64,000 nucleotides of DNA, taken from the NCBI RefSeq assembly GCF_042664895.1, contig NZ_JBHTBQ010000035.1, forward strand, positions 124,001-188,000, written 5' to 3'. This document shows, piece by piece, positions 1-8,096 of the stretch (its first letter is position 1; every line of letters starts with the position of its first letter). The stretch comes from Iodobacter arcticus. Its GTDB lineage: Bacteria; Pseudomonadota; Gammaproteobacteria; Burkholderiales; Chitinibacteraceae. The notes under the pieces were generated by a model. It was not told the origin of the DNA, ran no database searches, and was given only the letters and a program-made list of their open reading frames with translations. The position numbers were made by a program, and so were the translations under genes.

Positions 1-839
1 TAGGCAGCAAAAACCAGACCCGTATGATAGTAACTGCTGCGTAATTCGGCCAAATCAAAGTGCACAACAATGCCACGCAATTGCAAAGCAGCTGTCAGCT
101 GATCAAGGCTATCGAGGGCAGCCAGCACACCGGCCAGAGGTGGCAGCTTAGCCCTCGCTTTTGCAAGCACCTCATGCCCACCATAAAAAGAGGGCAGCAG
201 CAATAAAGCAGCTTGTAATTCAGGAGCAATAGCGGCAGTGACTTCGGTAATCGTCGATAAATCTTTTTGCTGTAAAGCTGCAAAGACCTCAGCGCGATGA
301 TTTCCCTTTAAGCCTGCCTCATCTGCCAACGCATGAAATAAACCAATATGACCAACATCTAAGCGTGGTGATTTTAAGCCTGCCAGCGCCAAGCTCTCAA
401 ACATCAACTCCACCGCCTCCACATCAGCGGCCACACCGGCACAGCCATAAATCTCTGCACCAATCTGGCGCGGCTCACGTGTCGCCAACACACCATCAGG
501 ACGGGTATTGACCACTGAGCCTGCATAGCAAAGCCGAGTAACCCCCTGACGATTTAAAATATGCGCATCAATTCTGGCCACCTGAGGCGTAATATCAGCC
601 CGCAAACCCATTTGCCGACCGGTTAGCTCATCGACCAGTTTGAATGTCTTTAAATCTAAGGCACTATCATCAGTGGTAAATAAAGACTCTACATACTCGA
701 TCAGGGGCGGCGCAACTTGCTCATAGCCATAACAGGCAAAGAGGTCGAGTACTTTACGCCGCAAAGCCTCAATTTGACGCGCTTCGGAAGGCAAAACGTC
801 GGAAATATACTCGGGAAGGATCCAGTTGCGCATAGTCAT
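1..839 (-). CDS. hisZ: ATP phosphoribosyltransferase regulatory subunit HisZ (partial, 3' end outside window)
   Basis: About 279 codons of the N-terminal part are visible; the C-terminus lies beyond base 1. The start MRNWILPEYISDVLPSEA and the later stretch YGGHEVLAKARAKLPPLAG are typical of HisZ, the class II synthetase-like, catalytically inactive subunit that activates short-form HisG in the first step of histidine synthesis (family knowledge). Two in-frame ATGs lie at 839 and 833; the second fits the family N-terminus better, but neither has a strong Shine-Dalgarno sequence. It is the last visible gene of the leftward hfq-hflXKC-DUF2065 run, separated from the DUF2065 gene by a hairpin that may be a partial terminator. 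HisS is the paralogue it could be confused with, but a full hisS lies at 8.1 kb. Confidence 0.9.
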   Translation of the reverse strand, partial: MTMRNWILPEYISDVLPSEARQIEALRRKVLDLFACYGYEQVAPPLIEYVESLFTTDDSALDLKTFKLVDELTGRQMGLRADITPQVARIDAHILNRQGVTRLCYAGSVVNTRPDGVLATREPRQIGAEIYGCAGVAADVEAVELMFESLALAGLKSPRLDVGHIGLFHALADEAGLKGNHRAEVFAALQQKDLSTITEVTAAIAPELQAALLLLPSFYGGHEVLAKARAKLPPLAGVLAALDSLDQLTAALQLRGIVVHFDLAELRSSYYHTGLVFAA

Positions 840-871
840 TTGCTTTAAAAAATAAAGCCCTTCAAACAAAG

Positions 872-901
872 GCCCGCCTGTACATACAGTACAGCGCGGG
901 C
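872..901 (-). terminator. hairpin between DUF2065 gene and hisZ, possible terminator
   Basis: GCCCGCCTGTAC (872-883) pairs with GTACAGCGCGGGC (889-901) apart from one bulged base. On the minus strand the stem is followed by a pyrimidine-rich CTTTGTTTG, not a clean T-run. It lies 23 nt after the DUF2065 stop and 33 nt before the hisZ start, so it would act as a terminator or attenuator in front of hisZ. Confidence 0.5.
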
Positions 902-923
902 ACACACTTCTTAAAGAGATAGT

Positions 924-1109
924 CTAGCGAGCAAACAGCGCAAACACCAAACCTGCTAGCAAACACCCCAGACCAATAAGACGAATTTTAAAATCATCTA
1001 AGTCTGCTATTTTTTGCATTGTACTACGCCACACAGAAGGAAAGGCAAATGGCATGATTCCTTCAAAAATAAGCATCAATGCAAAAGCTAAAATTAATGA
1101 ATCAATCAC
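924..1109 (-). CDS. DUF2065 family small membrane protein (YjeT-like)
   Basis: This 61-residue protein has two hydrophobic segments (about residues 4-23 and 43-60) joined by a charged loop with ADLDDFKIRLIGLGCLLAG. Size, topology and place directly after hflC match the DUF2065/YjeT family, which commonly follows hflKC in proteobacteria; its function is unknown. The start ATG overlaps the hflC stop by 4 nt, which implies translational coupling. It probably sits in the inner membrane near the HflKC complex, but that is only inferred from gene order. Confidence 0.85.
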   Translation of the reverse strand: MIDSLILAFALMLIFEGIMPFAFPSVWRSTMQKIADLDDFKIRLIGLGCLLAGLVFALFAR

Positions 1110-1975
1110 TTCGCTTTCGGGTTCTTCATATATTTAAAGAATTCCGAGCTAGGATCAACCACCATCACATCACTCTTCTTAGCAAAGCTTTGCTTATAGG
1201 CATCCATACTCTTATAGAAAGCATAAAACTCCGGGTTGCGGCCATACGCTTCGCCATAAATAGCTGCGGCTTTAGCATCTCCATCACCCTTAATTTGCTG
1301 GGCTTTGTTGTAAGCATTTGCCAGTGTGACTTCACGCTGACGATCTGCATCGGCTTTGATTTTTTCAGCCTCTGCCGAGCCTTCAGCACGCATTTGATTG
1401 GCCACCGCTTTACGTTCGGACTGCATGCGCTCGTACACAGAATTGAGCGTAGCGTCTTCCAGCTCAACGCGCTTGATCCGCACGTCAATCACTTGCACAC
1501 CAATCCGTGCCGCATCAGAGTCGGCTACTTTGCGTACCGTATCCATCACTTCATCGCGCTTGCCTGAAATCACGTCTTGCACCGTACGCTTACCAAACTC
1601 ATCGCGCAGCATATTGTTTACCGTATTACGTAAACGCTCTACCGCCTTACGTTGGTCCACACCCACGGCCTTGTAGTATTTCTCTACATCGACGATTTTC
1701 CATTTAATAAAGCTATCAACCTTAACGTTCATTTTTTCAATCGTTTGGATACGCGCAGGCGTTTCTTCATCAATCGTTAAAATGCGCTTATCAAAGTAGC
1801 GAACTTCTTGTAGCAAAGGCACTTTAAAATTAATGCCTGGGGTTTTAATCACACGCACCGCTTCAGAAAACTGGAACACCACCGCATATTGGCGCTGATC
1901 TACAGTAAAAAACGATGTTGAAAAAACAAACAAAGCCAATAACACCAAGGCTAAAGTAGGAAGGACTCGATTCAT
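1106..1975 (-). CDS. hflC: Protease modulator HflC
   Basis: HflC (289 aa) is an SPFH/band-7 protein that forms the large periplasmic HflKC cage around the membrane protease FtsH (family knowledge). The sequence has one N-terminal membrane anchor (about residues 7-26), then the SPFH domain beginning VDQRQYAVVFQFSEAVRVI, an Ala/Glu-rich helical region with RAEGSAEAEKIKADADRQR, and a C-terminal FYKSMDAYKQSF segment typical of HflC. It follows hflK by 12 nt and overlaps the DUF2065 gene by 4 nt. Length is normal for the family. Confidence 0.96.
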   Translation of the reverse strand: MNRVLPTLALVLLALFVFSTSFFTVDQRQYAVVFQFSEAVRVIKTPGINFKVPLLQEVRYFDKRILTIDEETPARIQTIEKMNVKVDSFIKWKIVDVEKYYKAVGVDQRKAVERLRNTVNNMLRDEFGKRTVQDVISGKRDEVMDTVRKVADSDAARIGVQVIDVRIKRVELEDATLNSVYERMQSERKAVANQMRAEGSAEAEKIKADADRQREVTLANAYNKAQQIKGDGDAKAAAIYGEAYGRNPEFYAFYKSMDAYKQSFAKKSDVMVVDPSSEFFKYMKNPKAK

Positions 1976-1987
1976 GCTGCTCTCCCC

Positions 1988-3157
1988 TTAGCGGCCGTCG
2001 CGCGTGGTGGCGCGAACATTACGATTAACAGCGGCATCCGTTGCTACTGCGGCTTCAGCTGCTTTGCCTGCATCAGCGGCAGCAGGTGCGGCAGATGCAG
2101 CAGGTGTACTCATTTGCATCAGTTTATCCAAAGGCAGGTAAAGCAGATTGCCATTCGATTTTTGATCGATCAGCAATTTAGTCGTGTTTTGGAAGACCTG
2201 CTGCATGGTATCGAAGTACATCCGGTCCCGTGTCACTTGTGGTGCTTTTGCATATTCAGCGGCAACTTGCTTAAAGCGAGATGCATCACCTTCTGCTTGA
2301 GAAACAACGCGTGAGCGATAGCCTTCTGATTCTTCTGAAAGACGTGCAGCCATACCGCCCGCCTTAGGAATCACATCATTTGCATAAGCCGTACCTTCGT
2401 TAATCAAACGCGCTTTATCCTGACGCGCTTTGACCGCATCAGAGAATGCCGCTTGCACCTGATCGGGCGGCTGTACATCGGAGATGTTCACACGAGAAAC
2501 AGCCACACCTACGCCATAGCGATCAAGCAGGCTTTGCACGATTTCCTTGGTATCTTCACCAATCTTACCGCGGCCTTCATTCAGTACGTAATCAACTTTA
2601 TTCTTACCGACCACTTCACGAATTGCAGTTTGTGCAATTTGTTTCACCAAATCTTTGGCATCACGATCTGTTGTGCGATTAAAGAACACAAAGTCATGTG
2701 CAGATTTCAAGTTGTATTGCACTTCCAGACGCACTTCGAGGATATTTTGATCCCCAGTCAGCATCATGGACTCGTCCCCTGCACGGCCTTCGCCACCTGG
2801 AGTACCCACTTCTAAGCTGCGAATTTCTGTCATATTGACAATTTCGCGTGATTCAACCGGCCACGGCAAATGCCAATGCAAACCTGGCTTCTCTACCGTT
2901 TCTACATAACGGCCAAAGCGCATAATCACTGCGTTTTCCCGCTCGTCTACCACGTAAAATCCGGAGGCCGCCCAAAGCACCGCGACAGCAACCGCGACCA
3001 CCACAGCAGCACCCGCGCCGCGCCCATTGCCACCAGACTGAGGCGCGCCATCACCACCTAAAAGGCGGGATATTTTGCTTGTGATATTACGAATAATTTC
3101 ATCCAGATCAGGTGGGCCATTACGGCGACCACCCCATTGCGGGTCATTTTGACTCAT
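1988..3157 (-). CDS. hflK: FtsH protease activity modulator HflK
   Basis: HflK (389 aa) is the partner of HflC. It starts MSQNDPQWGGRRNGPPDLDE, has a Gly-rich cytoplasmic tail, one membrane segment near residues 49-67 (a run of Ala/Val), then the SPFH domain (YVVDERENAVIMRFGRYVET) and a long helical region containing YRSRVVSQAEGDASRFKQV. The C-terminal tail is Ala-rich and low complexity, as in many HflK proteins. Its start lies 14 nt inside the end of hflX, so the two genes are coupled. Confidence 0.96.
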   Translation of the reverse strand: MSQNDPQWGGRRNGPPDLDEIIRNITSKISRLLGGDGAPQSGGNGRGAGAAVVVAVAVAVLWAASGFYVVDERENAVIMRFGRYVETVEKPGLHWHLPWPVESREIVNMTEIRSLEVGTPGGEGRAGDESMMLTGDQNILEVRLEVQYNLKSAHDFVFFNRTTDRDAKDLVKQIAQTAIREVVGKNKVDYVLNEGRGKIGEDTKEIVQSLLDRYGVGVAVSRVNISDVQPPDQVQAAFSDAVKARQDKARLINEGTAYANDVIPKAGGMAARLSEESEGYRSRVVSQAEGDASRFKQVAAEYAKAPQVTRDRMYFDTMQQVFQNTTKLLIDQKSNGNLLYLPLDKLMQMSTPAASAAPAAADAGKAAEAAVATDAAVNRNVRATTRDGR

Positions 3158-4268
3158 TAGTTAACTCAGCTGTTTTTAGTGGATGGCTTAAAGCCTCAAG
3201 CAGCGCGGCGCGAAGTGCATCCAGACCAATACCTTGGGTTGCACTCAAACACACAGCGCAAATTCTACCATACTCATCGTGATCAACACTTGCAGGCATA
3301 TCGCGCAGATCAATTTTATTATTGACCATTAATTGTGGAATACGTTCCGCACCAATTTCACTTAATACCTTATTCACCTCAATTATTTGCATATCACGCA
3401 ATGGGTGATTGATATCCACTACATGTAAAAGCAAATCGGCTTGAATCGTTTCTTCTAAAGTAGCATGAAATGCAGCCACTAAAGTATGCGGCAATTGGCG
3501 AATAAACCCCACCGTATCTGACAATACAATCGAGTTTTCCGGATCAAGATATAGCTTCCTTGACGTGGTATCTAATGTTGCAAACAATTGATCTGCAACA
3601 TAAATTTTCGATTTAGTTAATGCATTAAATAAGGATGATTTGCCTGCATTGGTGTAGCCCACAATCGCAACACTAAATTGCCGATTGCGCTCACGCGATC
3701 GACGTTGAGTCGCTCGCTGCTTTTGCACCGTTGCAAGTTGATCTTTTAAACGCTTAACCCGAGTCCCCAGCAAGCGACGGTCGGTTTCCAGCTGAGATTC
3801 ACCCGGCCCGCGCATACCAATCCCGCCTTTCTGCCTTTCAAGGTGAGTCCAGCCACGAATAAGCCGTGTGGAAATATGCGACAGCTGCGCTAACTCCACC
3901 TGCAACTTACCCTCAGCCGTACGAGCGCGCTGGGCAAAAATATCCAGAATCAGGGTGGTCCGATCAACCACACGACACTGCAATACTTTTTCTAAATTAC
4001 GCTCTTGCGAAGGAGAAAGGGGGTGGTTAAAAATCACCAACTCCGCCTCGTGTGCGCGAACAATTTCAGCAATTTCCTGCACCTTCCCAGTACCCGCAAA
4101 ATAAGCGCGATCTGGCCTACTGCGCTTACCTTCCACAGTAGCAAGAATATTTGCACCTGCACTTTCTACCAGCTGAACGAATTCTTCAACACCATCCTGA
4201 TAATCAAGCTCACCAAAATCAAGGCAAACCAAGATGGCCCTGTCTCCACCCTTATGGCGTTCAAACAT
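3144..4268 (-). CDS. hflX: Ribosome-associated GTPase HflX
   Basis: HflX (374 aa) is a GTPase that binds 50S subunits and rescues or splits stalled or heat-damaged ribosomes (family knowledge). I chose the ATG at 4268 (MFERHKGGDRAILVCLDFGE) because it matches the family N-terminus; a TTG at 4289 would add seven residues without support. Visible parts are the N-terminal subdomain with LSPSQERNLEKVLQCRVVDR and GGIGMRGPGESQLETDRR, a basic coiled linker, and the G domain with GYTNAGKSSLFNAL (about residues 204-217), DTVGFIRQLP and NKID. It lacks the extra C-terminal domain of the longer enterobacterial protein. The hfq-hflX-hflK-hflC order is classic. Confidence 0.95.
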   Translation of the reverse strand: MFERHKGGDRAILVCLDFGELDYQDGVEEFVQLVESAGANILATVEGKRSRPDRAYFAGTGKVQEIAEIVRAHEAELVIFNHPLSPSQERNLEKVLQCRVVDRTTLILDIFAQRARTAEGKLQVELAQLSHISTRLIRGWTHLERQKGGIGMRGPGESQLETDRRLLGTRVKRLKDQLATVQKQRATQRRSRERNRQFSVAIVGYTNAGKSSLFNALTKSKIYVADQLFATLDTTSRKLYLDPENSIVLSDTVGFIRQLPHTLVAAFHATLEETIQADLLLHVVDINHPLRDMQIIEVNKVLSEIGAERIPQLMVNNKIDLRDMPASVDHDEYGRICAVCLSATQGIGLDALRAALLEALSHPLKTAELTNESK

Positions 4269-4320
4269 GCATGACCTTTTAATTAACAAATACCATGTAA
4301 AGCCATTTCGGCCTTACACA

Positions 4321-4355
4321 AAAAACCCCGAAAGACCCTGTCCATCGGGGTTTTT
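4321..4355 (-). terminator. Rho-independent terminator after hfq (upstream of hflX)
   Basis: AAAAACCCCG (4321-4330) and CGGGGTTTTT (4346-4355) form a 10-bp stem with a 15-nt loop. On the minus strand the stem runs into a T tract. It lies between the hfq stop and the hflX start, so it should partly separate abundant hfq mRNA from the hflXKC message. Confidence 0.7.
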
Positions 4356-4408
4356 AAACCATACTACTTTGATTGAAGCCTAACAAAGAAATAAGATCAA
4401 TAACGCGA

Positions 4409-4678
4409 TTAGGCATCAACCACAACATCACTTACAGGCGGCAACTGGCCTGCGTGTTCATGCGGAATAGATACCGGACGTGAAGGCACAACCGTTGAAA
4501 TGGCGTGCTTATATACCATCTGCGTCACATTATTTCTTAGTAAAACCACGTATTGATCAAAAGACTCAATTTGCCCCTGCAACTTAATCCCATTCACAAG
4601 ATAAATGTAAACAGGCACATGCTCTTTACGCAGTACATTCAAGAATGGGTCTTGCAACATTTGCCCCTTAGTGCTCAT
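4409..4678 (-). CDS. hfq: RNA chaperone Hfq
   Basis: Hfq (89 aa) is the Sm-like hexamer that pairs small RNAs with mRNAs. The start ATG at 4678 (MSTKGQMLQDPFLNVLRKEH) is supported by a GGAG eight bases upstream; the upstream TTG at 4693 overlaps that Shine-Dalgarno. The Sm1 motif is VYLVNGIKLQG-like (VPVYIYLVNGIKLQGQIESF) and the Sm2 motif is QMVYKHAISTVVP, with Q8, D9, F39-region and the Y-K-H RNA-binding residues present. The C-terminal tail is short and ends in acidic/hydrophobic residues. It sits between der and hflX. Confidence 0.97.
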   Translation of the reverse strand: MSTKGQMLQDPFLNVLRKEHVPVYIYLVNGIKLQGQIESFDQYVVLLRNNVTQMVYKHAISTVVPSRPVSIPHEHAGQLPPVSDVVVDA

Positions 4679-4873
4679 TATTTTTTTCTCCAAATTCTTG
4701 TTATATCTTGATAGAGACAGATGGGTCTTACGCTTGTCAGCCCGCTGAAAACCAGCAAATTAGCTTATTAATCAGACTAAACTTGAAAAAACTTTTATTT
4801 ACTTTTACATAAAACCAGTTGTTTCGCCATTTTTATCTAGCTCTTCACTAATCGCCACGCTTTTCAACGGACT

Positions 4874-4902
4874 GTTATAGTACAAAACACATTCTATGCC
4901 AA
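4874..4902 (-). promoter_or_regulatory. Candidate sigma70 promoter for hfq
   Basis: Read on the minus strand, TTGGCA (4902-4897) and TATAAC (4879-4874) are spaced by exactly 17 nt. It lies in the 256-nt gap between der and hfq and would give a 5' leader of about 190 nt before the hfq ATG. This is prediction from the sequence only. Confidence 0.55.
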
Positions 4903-4934
4903 GCGTGAAAATTGCGAAATACTTTCAAGCTTTA

Positions 4935-6329
4935 TCAGCGTTTACCGTATTTTTTTGGTTTCGCGCCTTTCAAGTGAACCATTGGCATGGCTTTACCACC
5001 ACTCACTTGCTTTTTGTGTTCAAACGGATTGACGTTCTTTTTAAACTGAACACGTAAAGGCGTACCTTGCAAATTGAACATCTTCATAAAGTGATGTTCA
5101 AGGTAACGCCAGTAAGAGTCTGGCACTTTTTCCAAAGCATTACCGTGCACAATCACCACCGGTGGATTAGTACCACCCTGATGACAATAACGCATTTTCG
5201 GGCGAATCTTACCGGCAATAGGCGGCTGCTGACGCTCGATCGCAATTTCCAAGCCACGCGTAAGCTTAGGCGTTGGAATTTTAATCATCGCAGCCGCGTA
5301 AGCTTGGTCGATGGAACCAAATAACTCACCCACGCCCTGCCCTTGTAAGGCAGAAATATAATGGAATTTAGCGAACTCTAAAAAGCCCAGCTTACGAGTA
5401 ATTTCCCGCTTGATCATATCTTTCTGGAACTGGTCCGCCGCTTCCCACTTATTAATGGCAACCACCAAAGCGCGACCCGTTTCCAACACAAAGCTAGCAA
5501 TCCGCGCATCTTGATCAGAAACTTCTTGCGTGGCATCCAGCACCAGCACCGCCACGTTGGCATCTTCAACCGCTTGCATGGTTTTAATCACCGAGAACTT
5601 CTCGATTACATCGGTCACCTTACCGCGCTTACGCACACCTGCCGTATCGATAATGGTGTAGTTACGATCATTACGATCGAACTCAATATAAATCGAATCG
5701 CGTGTGGTACCCGGCTGATCGAAAGCAATCACTCGCTCTTCACCCAAAATGGCATTCACCAAAGTGGATTTCCCCACATTTGGGCGGCCAATGATGGCGA
5801 AGATGGGGTGATCTGCTTCTTCCTCTTCTTCTGGCTCAGGGAAGTCTTCCAGAATTTCATTCATTAATAGCCGCACACCCTCACCGTGCGATGCAGAGAT
5901 CGCCACAGGATGGCCAAGGCCTAACTCAAAGAAATCCGCGCAAACGACTGAGGCATTCATCCCCTCAACCTTGTTCACCGCAACCCAGACTGGACGGGTG
6001 GACTGGCGCAAGCGATTGGCAATAATTTTATCTTGCGGGGTAATGCCGTTACGACCATCCACAATAAAAACGATAACATCGGCTTCGTCGACGGCCTGCA
6101 AGGTTTGCTTGGCCATTTCGAACATAATGCCTTCATCAACCACGGGTTCAAAACCACCCGTATCAACCACAAGGTAAGGCTTCTCGCCGACCAGACCGTG
6201 CCCGTAGTGACGGTCACGCGTCAGACCAGGGATATCGTGAACAAGTGCGTCGCGCGATTTGGTCAGCCGGTTAAAGAGCGTGGACTTTCCGACGTTGGGA
6301 CGACCAACCAGCGCAATTGTAGGTTTCAT
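4935..6329 (-). CDS. der: Ribosome biogenesis GTPase Der (EngA)
   Basis: Der (464 aa) is an essential double GTPase needed for 50S assembly. The two G domains are clear: GRPNVGKSTLFNRL at residues 9-22 with DTGGF and NKVE, and GRPNVGKSTLVNAI at about 181-194 with DTAGVRKRGKV and NKWE. They are joined by an acidic linker (EPEEEEEADH). A KH-like domain follows and the tail is basic (KGAKPKKYGKR). Length is normal. It starts directly after the bamB stop. Confidence 0.98.
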   Translation of the reverse strand: MKPTIALVGRPNVGKSTLFNRLTKSRDALVHDIPGLTRDRHYGHGLVGEKPYLVVDTGGFEPVVDEGIMFEMAKQTLQAVDEADVIVFIVDGRNGITPQDKIIANRLRQSTRPVWVAVNKVEGMNASVVCADFFELGLGHPVAISASHGEGVRLLMNEILEDFPEPEEEEEADHPIFAIIGRPNVGKSTLVNAILGEERVIAFDQPGTTRDSIYIEFDRNDRNYTIIDTAGVRKRGKVTDVIEKFSVIKTMQAVEDANVAVLVLDATQEVSDQDARIASFVLETGRALVVAINKWEAADQFQKDMIKREITRKLGFLEFAKFHYISALQGQGVGELFGSIDQAYAAAMIKIPTPKLTRGLEIAIERQQPPIAGKIRPKMRYCHQGGTNPPVVIVHGNALEKVPDSYWRYLEHHFMKMFNLQGTPLRVQFKKNVNPFEHKKQVSGGKAMPMVHLKGAKPKKYGKR

Positions 6330-7460
6330 TTATTTACTTAAGCCTATTGAAAAAACATTGCCGGATAGCGTTTGCACCAGCAAATGCTCTCCAACCACTA
6401 AAGGACTCACCGCGATGCGCGCACCATCTGTAGCCAGCTGTGCGACAAAACTGCCGTCTTCTGTATTTAAAAAATGGGTGTAGCCTGCAAAATCAGCCAC
6501 CACCAGATACTTACCCAGCACCGCCGGAGCAGTCACTGAGCGAGCGGCCAGTTTATCCTGACGCCAAACACTACGGCCACTTTCACGCTCAAAGGCGCTC
6601 ACATTACCCGCTGCATCTGCCGCATAAACATAGCGATAATCCATCGCCAAACCAGACCAACTCGATAATTCACGAGTCCAGGCTGCGGAGCCTGTGCTTG
6701 CATCAAAGCAGGCAATACGCCCCTGATAAGCAACAGCACATACTAAGCGCCCATCAACCACAGGAGGCGCAACCACATCAGTGACCCGCTCAAGCTCGGT
6801 TGCACCACGAGGAATCGCCACAGGGCTATCCCACAGCACACGGCCATCTTGCAAGGAGAGTGCAACTAAACGCCCACCCGACAAACCAGCATAAACCACA
6901 TTGCCAGAAATAGTGACCGCTGCGTAATTACGCAAAATCAAAGAAGGCAATTGCTTTTGATATTGCCACAGCTGTTTACCATCCGCAGCGGCATAGGCAC
7001 TCACACGGCCATCGCCGGTTTTAACCACAACAACCCCTTTGTTTACTGCAGGAGGTGCCATAATTTCACTGGAGGCTTGCGCACGCCAAAGAAACTTACC
7101 TGCGCGGTCATATGCCAGCACCACGCCTTTAATTGAGCCCACCGCAATCACATCGGCGCCCAAACCCACACCGCCGGCAATCGCTTGCTCTGTTTTGATT
7201 TGCCAGCGGCTTTGACCGCTCAACGCATCCAAAGCCTGTAGTTTATCAGGCGAGCCAGCCACCACCACCAACTCACCATCCACCGCAGGCACAAAGCGAA
7301 ATAAGGTTTTATCCCCTACCGAGGCACGCCATTGGCTGGAAACCGGCAAGCTTTGTGATATCTGCGGCAAAGGCGATGGTTCTGGTGCATTACTGACGGT
7401 ACTGCACGCAGTTAAACCCAATAAAGACACTGCAATAGCTAAGCGATAAAGATCTTGCAT
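6330..7460 (-). CDS. bamB: Outer membrane assembly lipoprotein BamB
   Basis: BamB (376 aa) is the beta-propeller lipoprotein of the BAM complex that inserts outer membrane proteins. The N-terminus is a lipoprotein signal with lipobox LTAC (Cys19). The mature part shows repeated PQQ-like propeller blades, e.g. GDGRVSAYAAADGKQLWQYQ, GRLVALSLQDGRVLWDS and GRIACFDASTGSAAWTREL. It overlaps the upstream YfgM-like gene by 1 nt and abuts der, the usual yfgM-bamB-der arrangement. Confidence 0.95.
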   Translation of the reverse strand: MQDLYRLAIAVSLLGLTACSTVSNAPEPSPLPQISQSLPVSSQWRASVGDKTLFRFVPAVDGELVVVAGSPDKLQALDALSGQSRWQIKTEQAIAGGVGLGADVIAVGSIKGVVLAYDRAGKFLWRAQASSEIMAPPAVNKGVVVVKTGDGRVSAYAAADGKQLWQYQKQLPSLILRNYAAVTISGNVVYAGLSGGRLVALSLQDGRVLWDSPVAIPRGATELERVTDVVAPPVVDGRLVCAVAYQGRIACFDASTGSAAWTRELSSWSGLAMDYRYVYAADAAGNVSAFERESGRSVWRQDKLAARSVTAPAVLGKYLVVADFAGYTHFLNTEDGSFVAQLATDGARIAVSPLVVGEHLLVQTLSGNVFSIGLSK

Positions 7461-8092
7461 TAAGAGTTCCCCAGTGCTTCCAGTTTCACTTCCACAAACT
7501 TCACGTTAGGTGCGTCTTTTGGCAGTTTAGCCACGGCTTGCTTATAGGCTTCACGTGCAGCTGTTTTATCGCCTTTAATAAGCAATACATCGCCCTTGGC
7601 TTCAAAGAATAAACCCGCAAAGCTGGTTTCTTCATTGGCTTTTAAGGTAGCCAAAGCATCGTCAAATTTTTTCTGATCCAATTGCACCACCGCCAAACGC
7701 AAACGGGCGACATCACGCAAGCCTGCTTCTTTGGCATGACTGATAACCCATTGCAACTGAGCGCTTGCGGCAAGTGCATCATTGGCTTCAACACTGCTTT
7801 TAGCCAGCAATAGAGCCGCGCGAGGTGCATATGCCGAGCTGGCGTAGTCTTTCTTCAAAGATTCAACCGCAACTTTCATTTTGGCCACATCTTTTGCCTC
7901 AGCCAGCTTATCCAGCTCTACATACAGTACACCCGCCTTAGCAGACTGGGATTCTAAATGCGCATTCCAGCCTTTCCACCCTGCATAAGCCACTAAAACA
8001 GCCAGCAAGCCTACGGCAATCAACTTGCCCCAACCATCCCACCACGCTTTGAATTCAGCAATTTGTTCTTGTTCTTGTAGATCGAAAGCCAT
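7460..8092 (-). CDS. YfgM-like tetratricopeptide membrane protein (UPF0070 family)
   Basis: This 210-residue protein begins MAFDLQEQEQIAEFKAWWDG, has one membrane segment at about residues 22-41 (KLIAVGLLAVLVAYAGWKGW), then a TPR-like helical periplasmic domain. This matches YfgM/ancillary SecYEG translocon subunits, which bind periplasmic chaperones such as PpiD in E. coli. Position between hisS and bamB is the standard context. The enterobacterial name is not assigned as a symbol because only family membership is supported. Confidence 0.9.
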   Translation of the reverse strand: MAFDLQEQEQIAEFKAWWDGWGKLIAVGLLAVLVAYAGWKGWNAHLESQSAKAGVLYVELDKLAEAKDVAKMKVAVESLKKDYASSAYAPRAALLLAKSSVEANDALAASAQLQWVISHAKEAGLRDVARLRLAVVQLDQKKFDDALATLKANEETSFAGLFFEAKGDVLLIKGDKTAAREAYKQAVAKLPKDAPNVKFVEVKLEALGNS

Positions 8093-8096
8093 GTCT

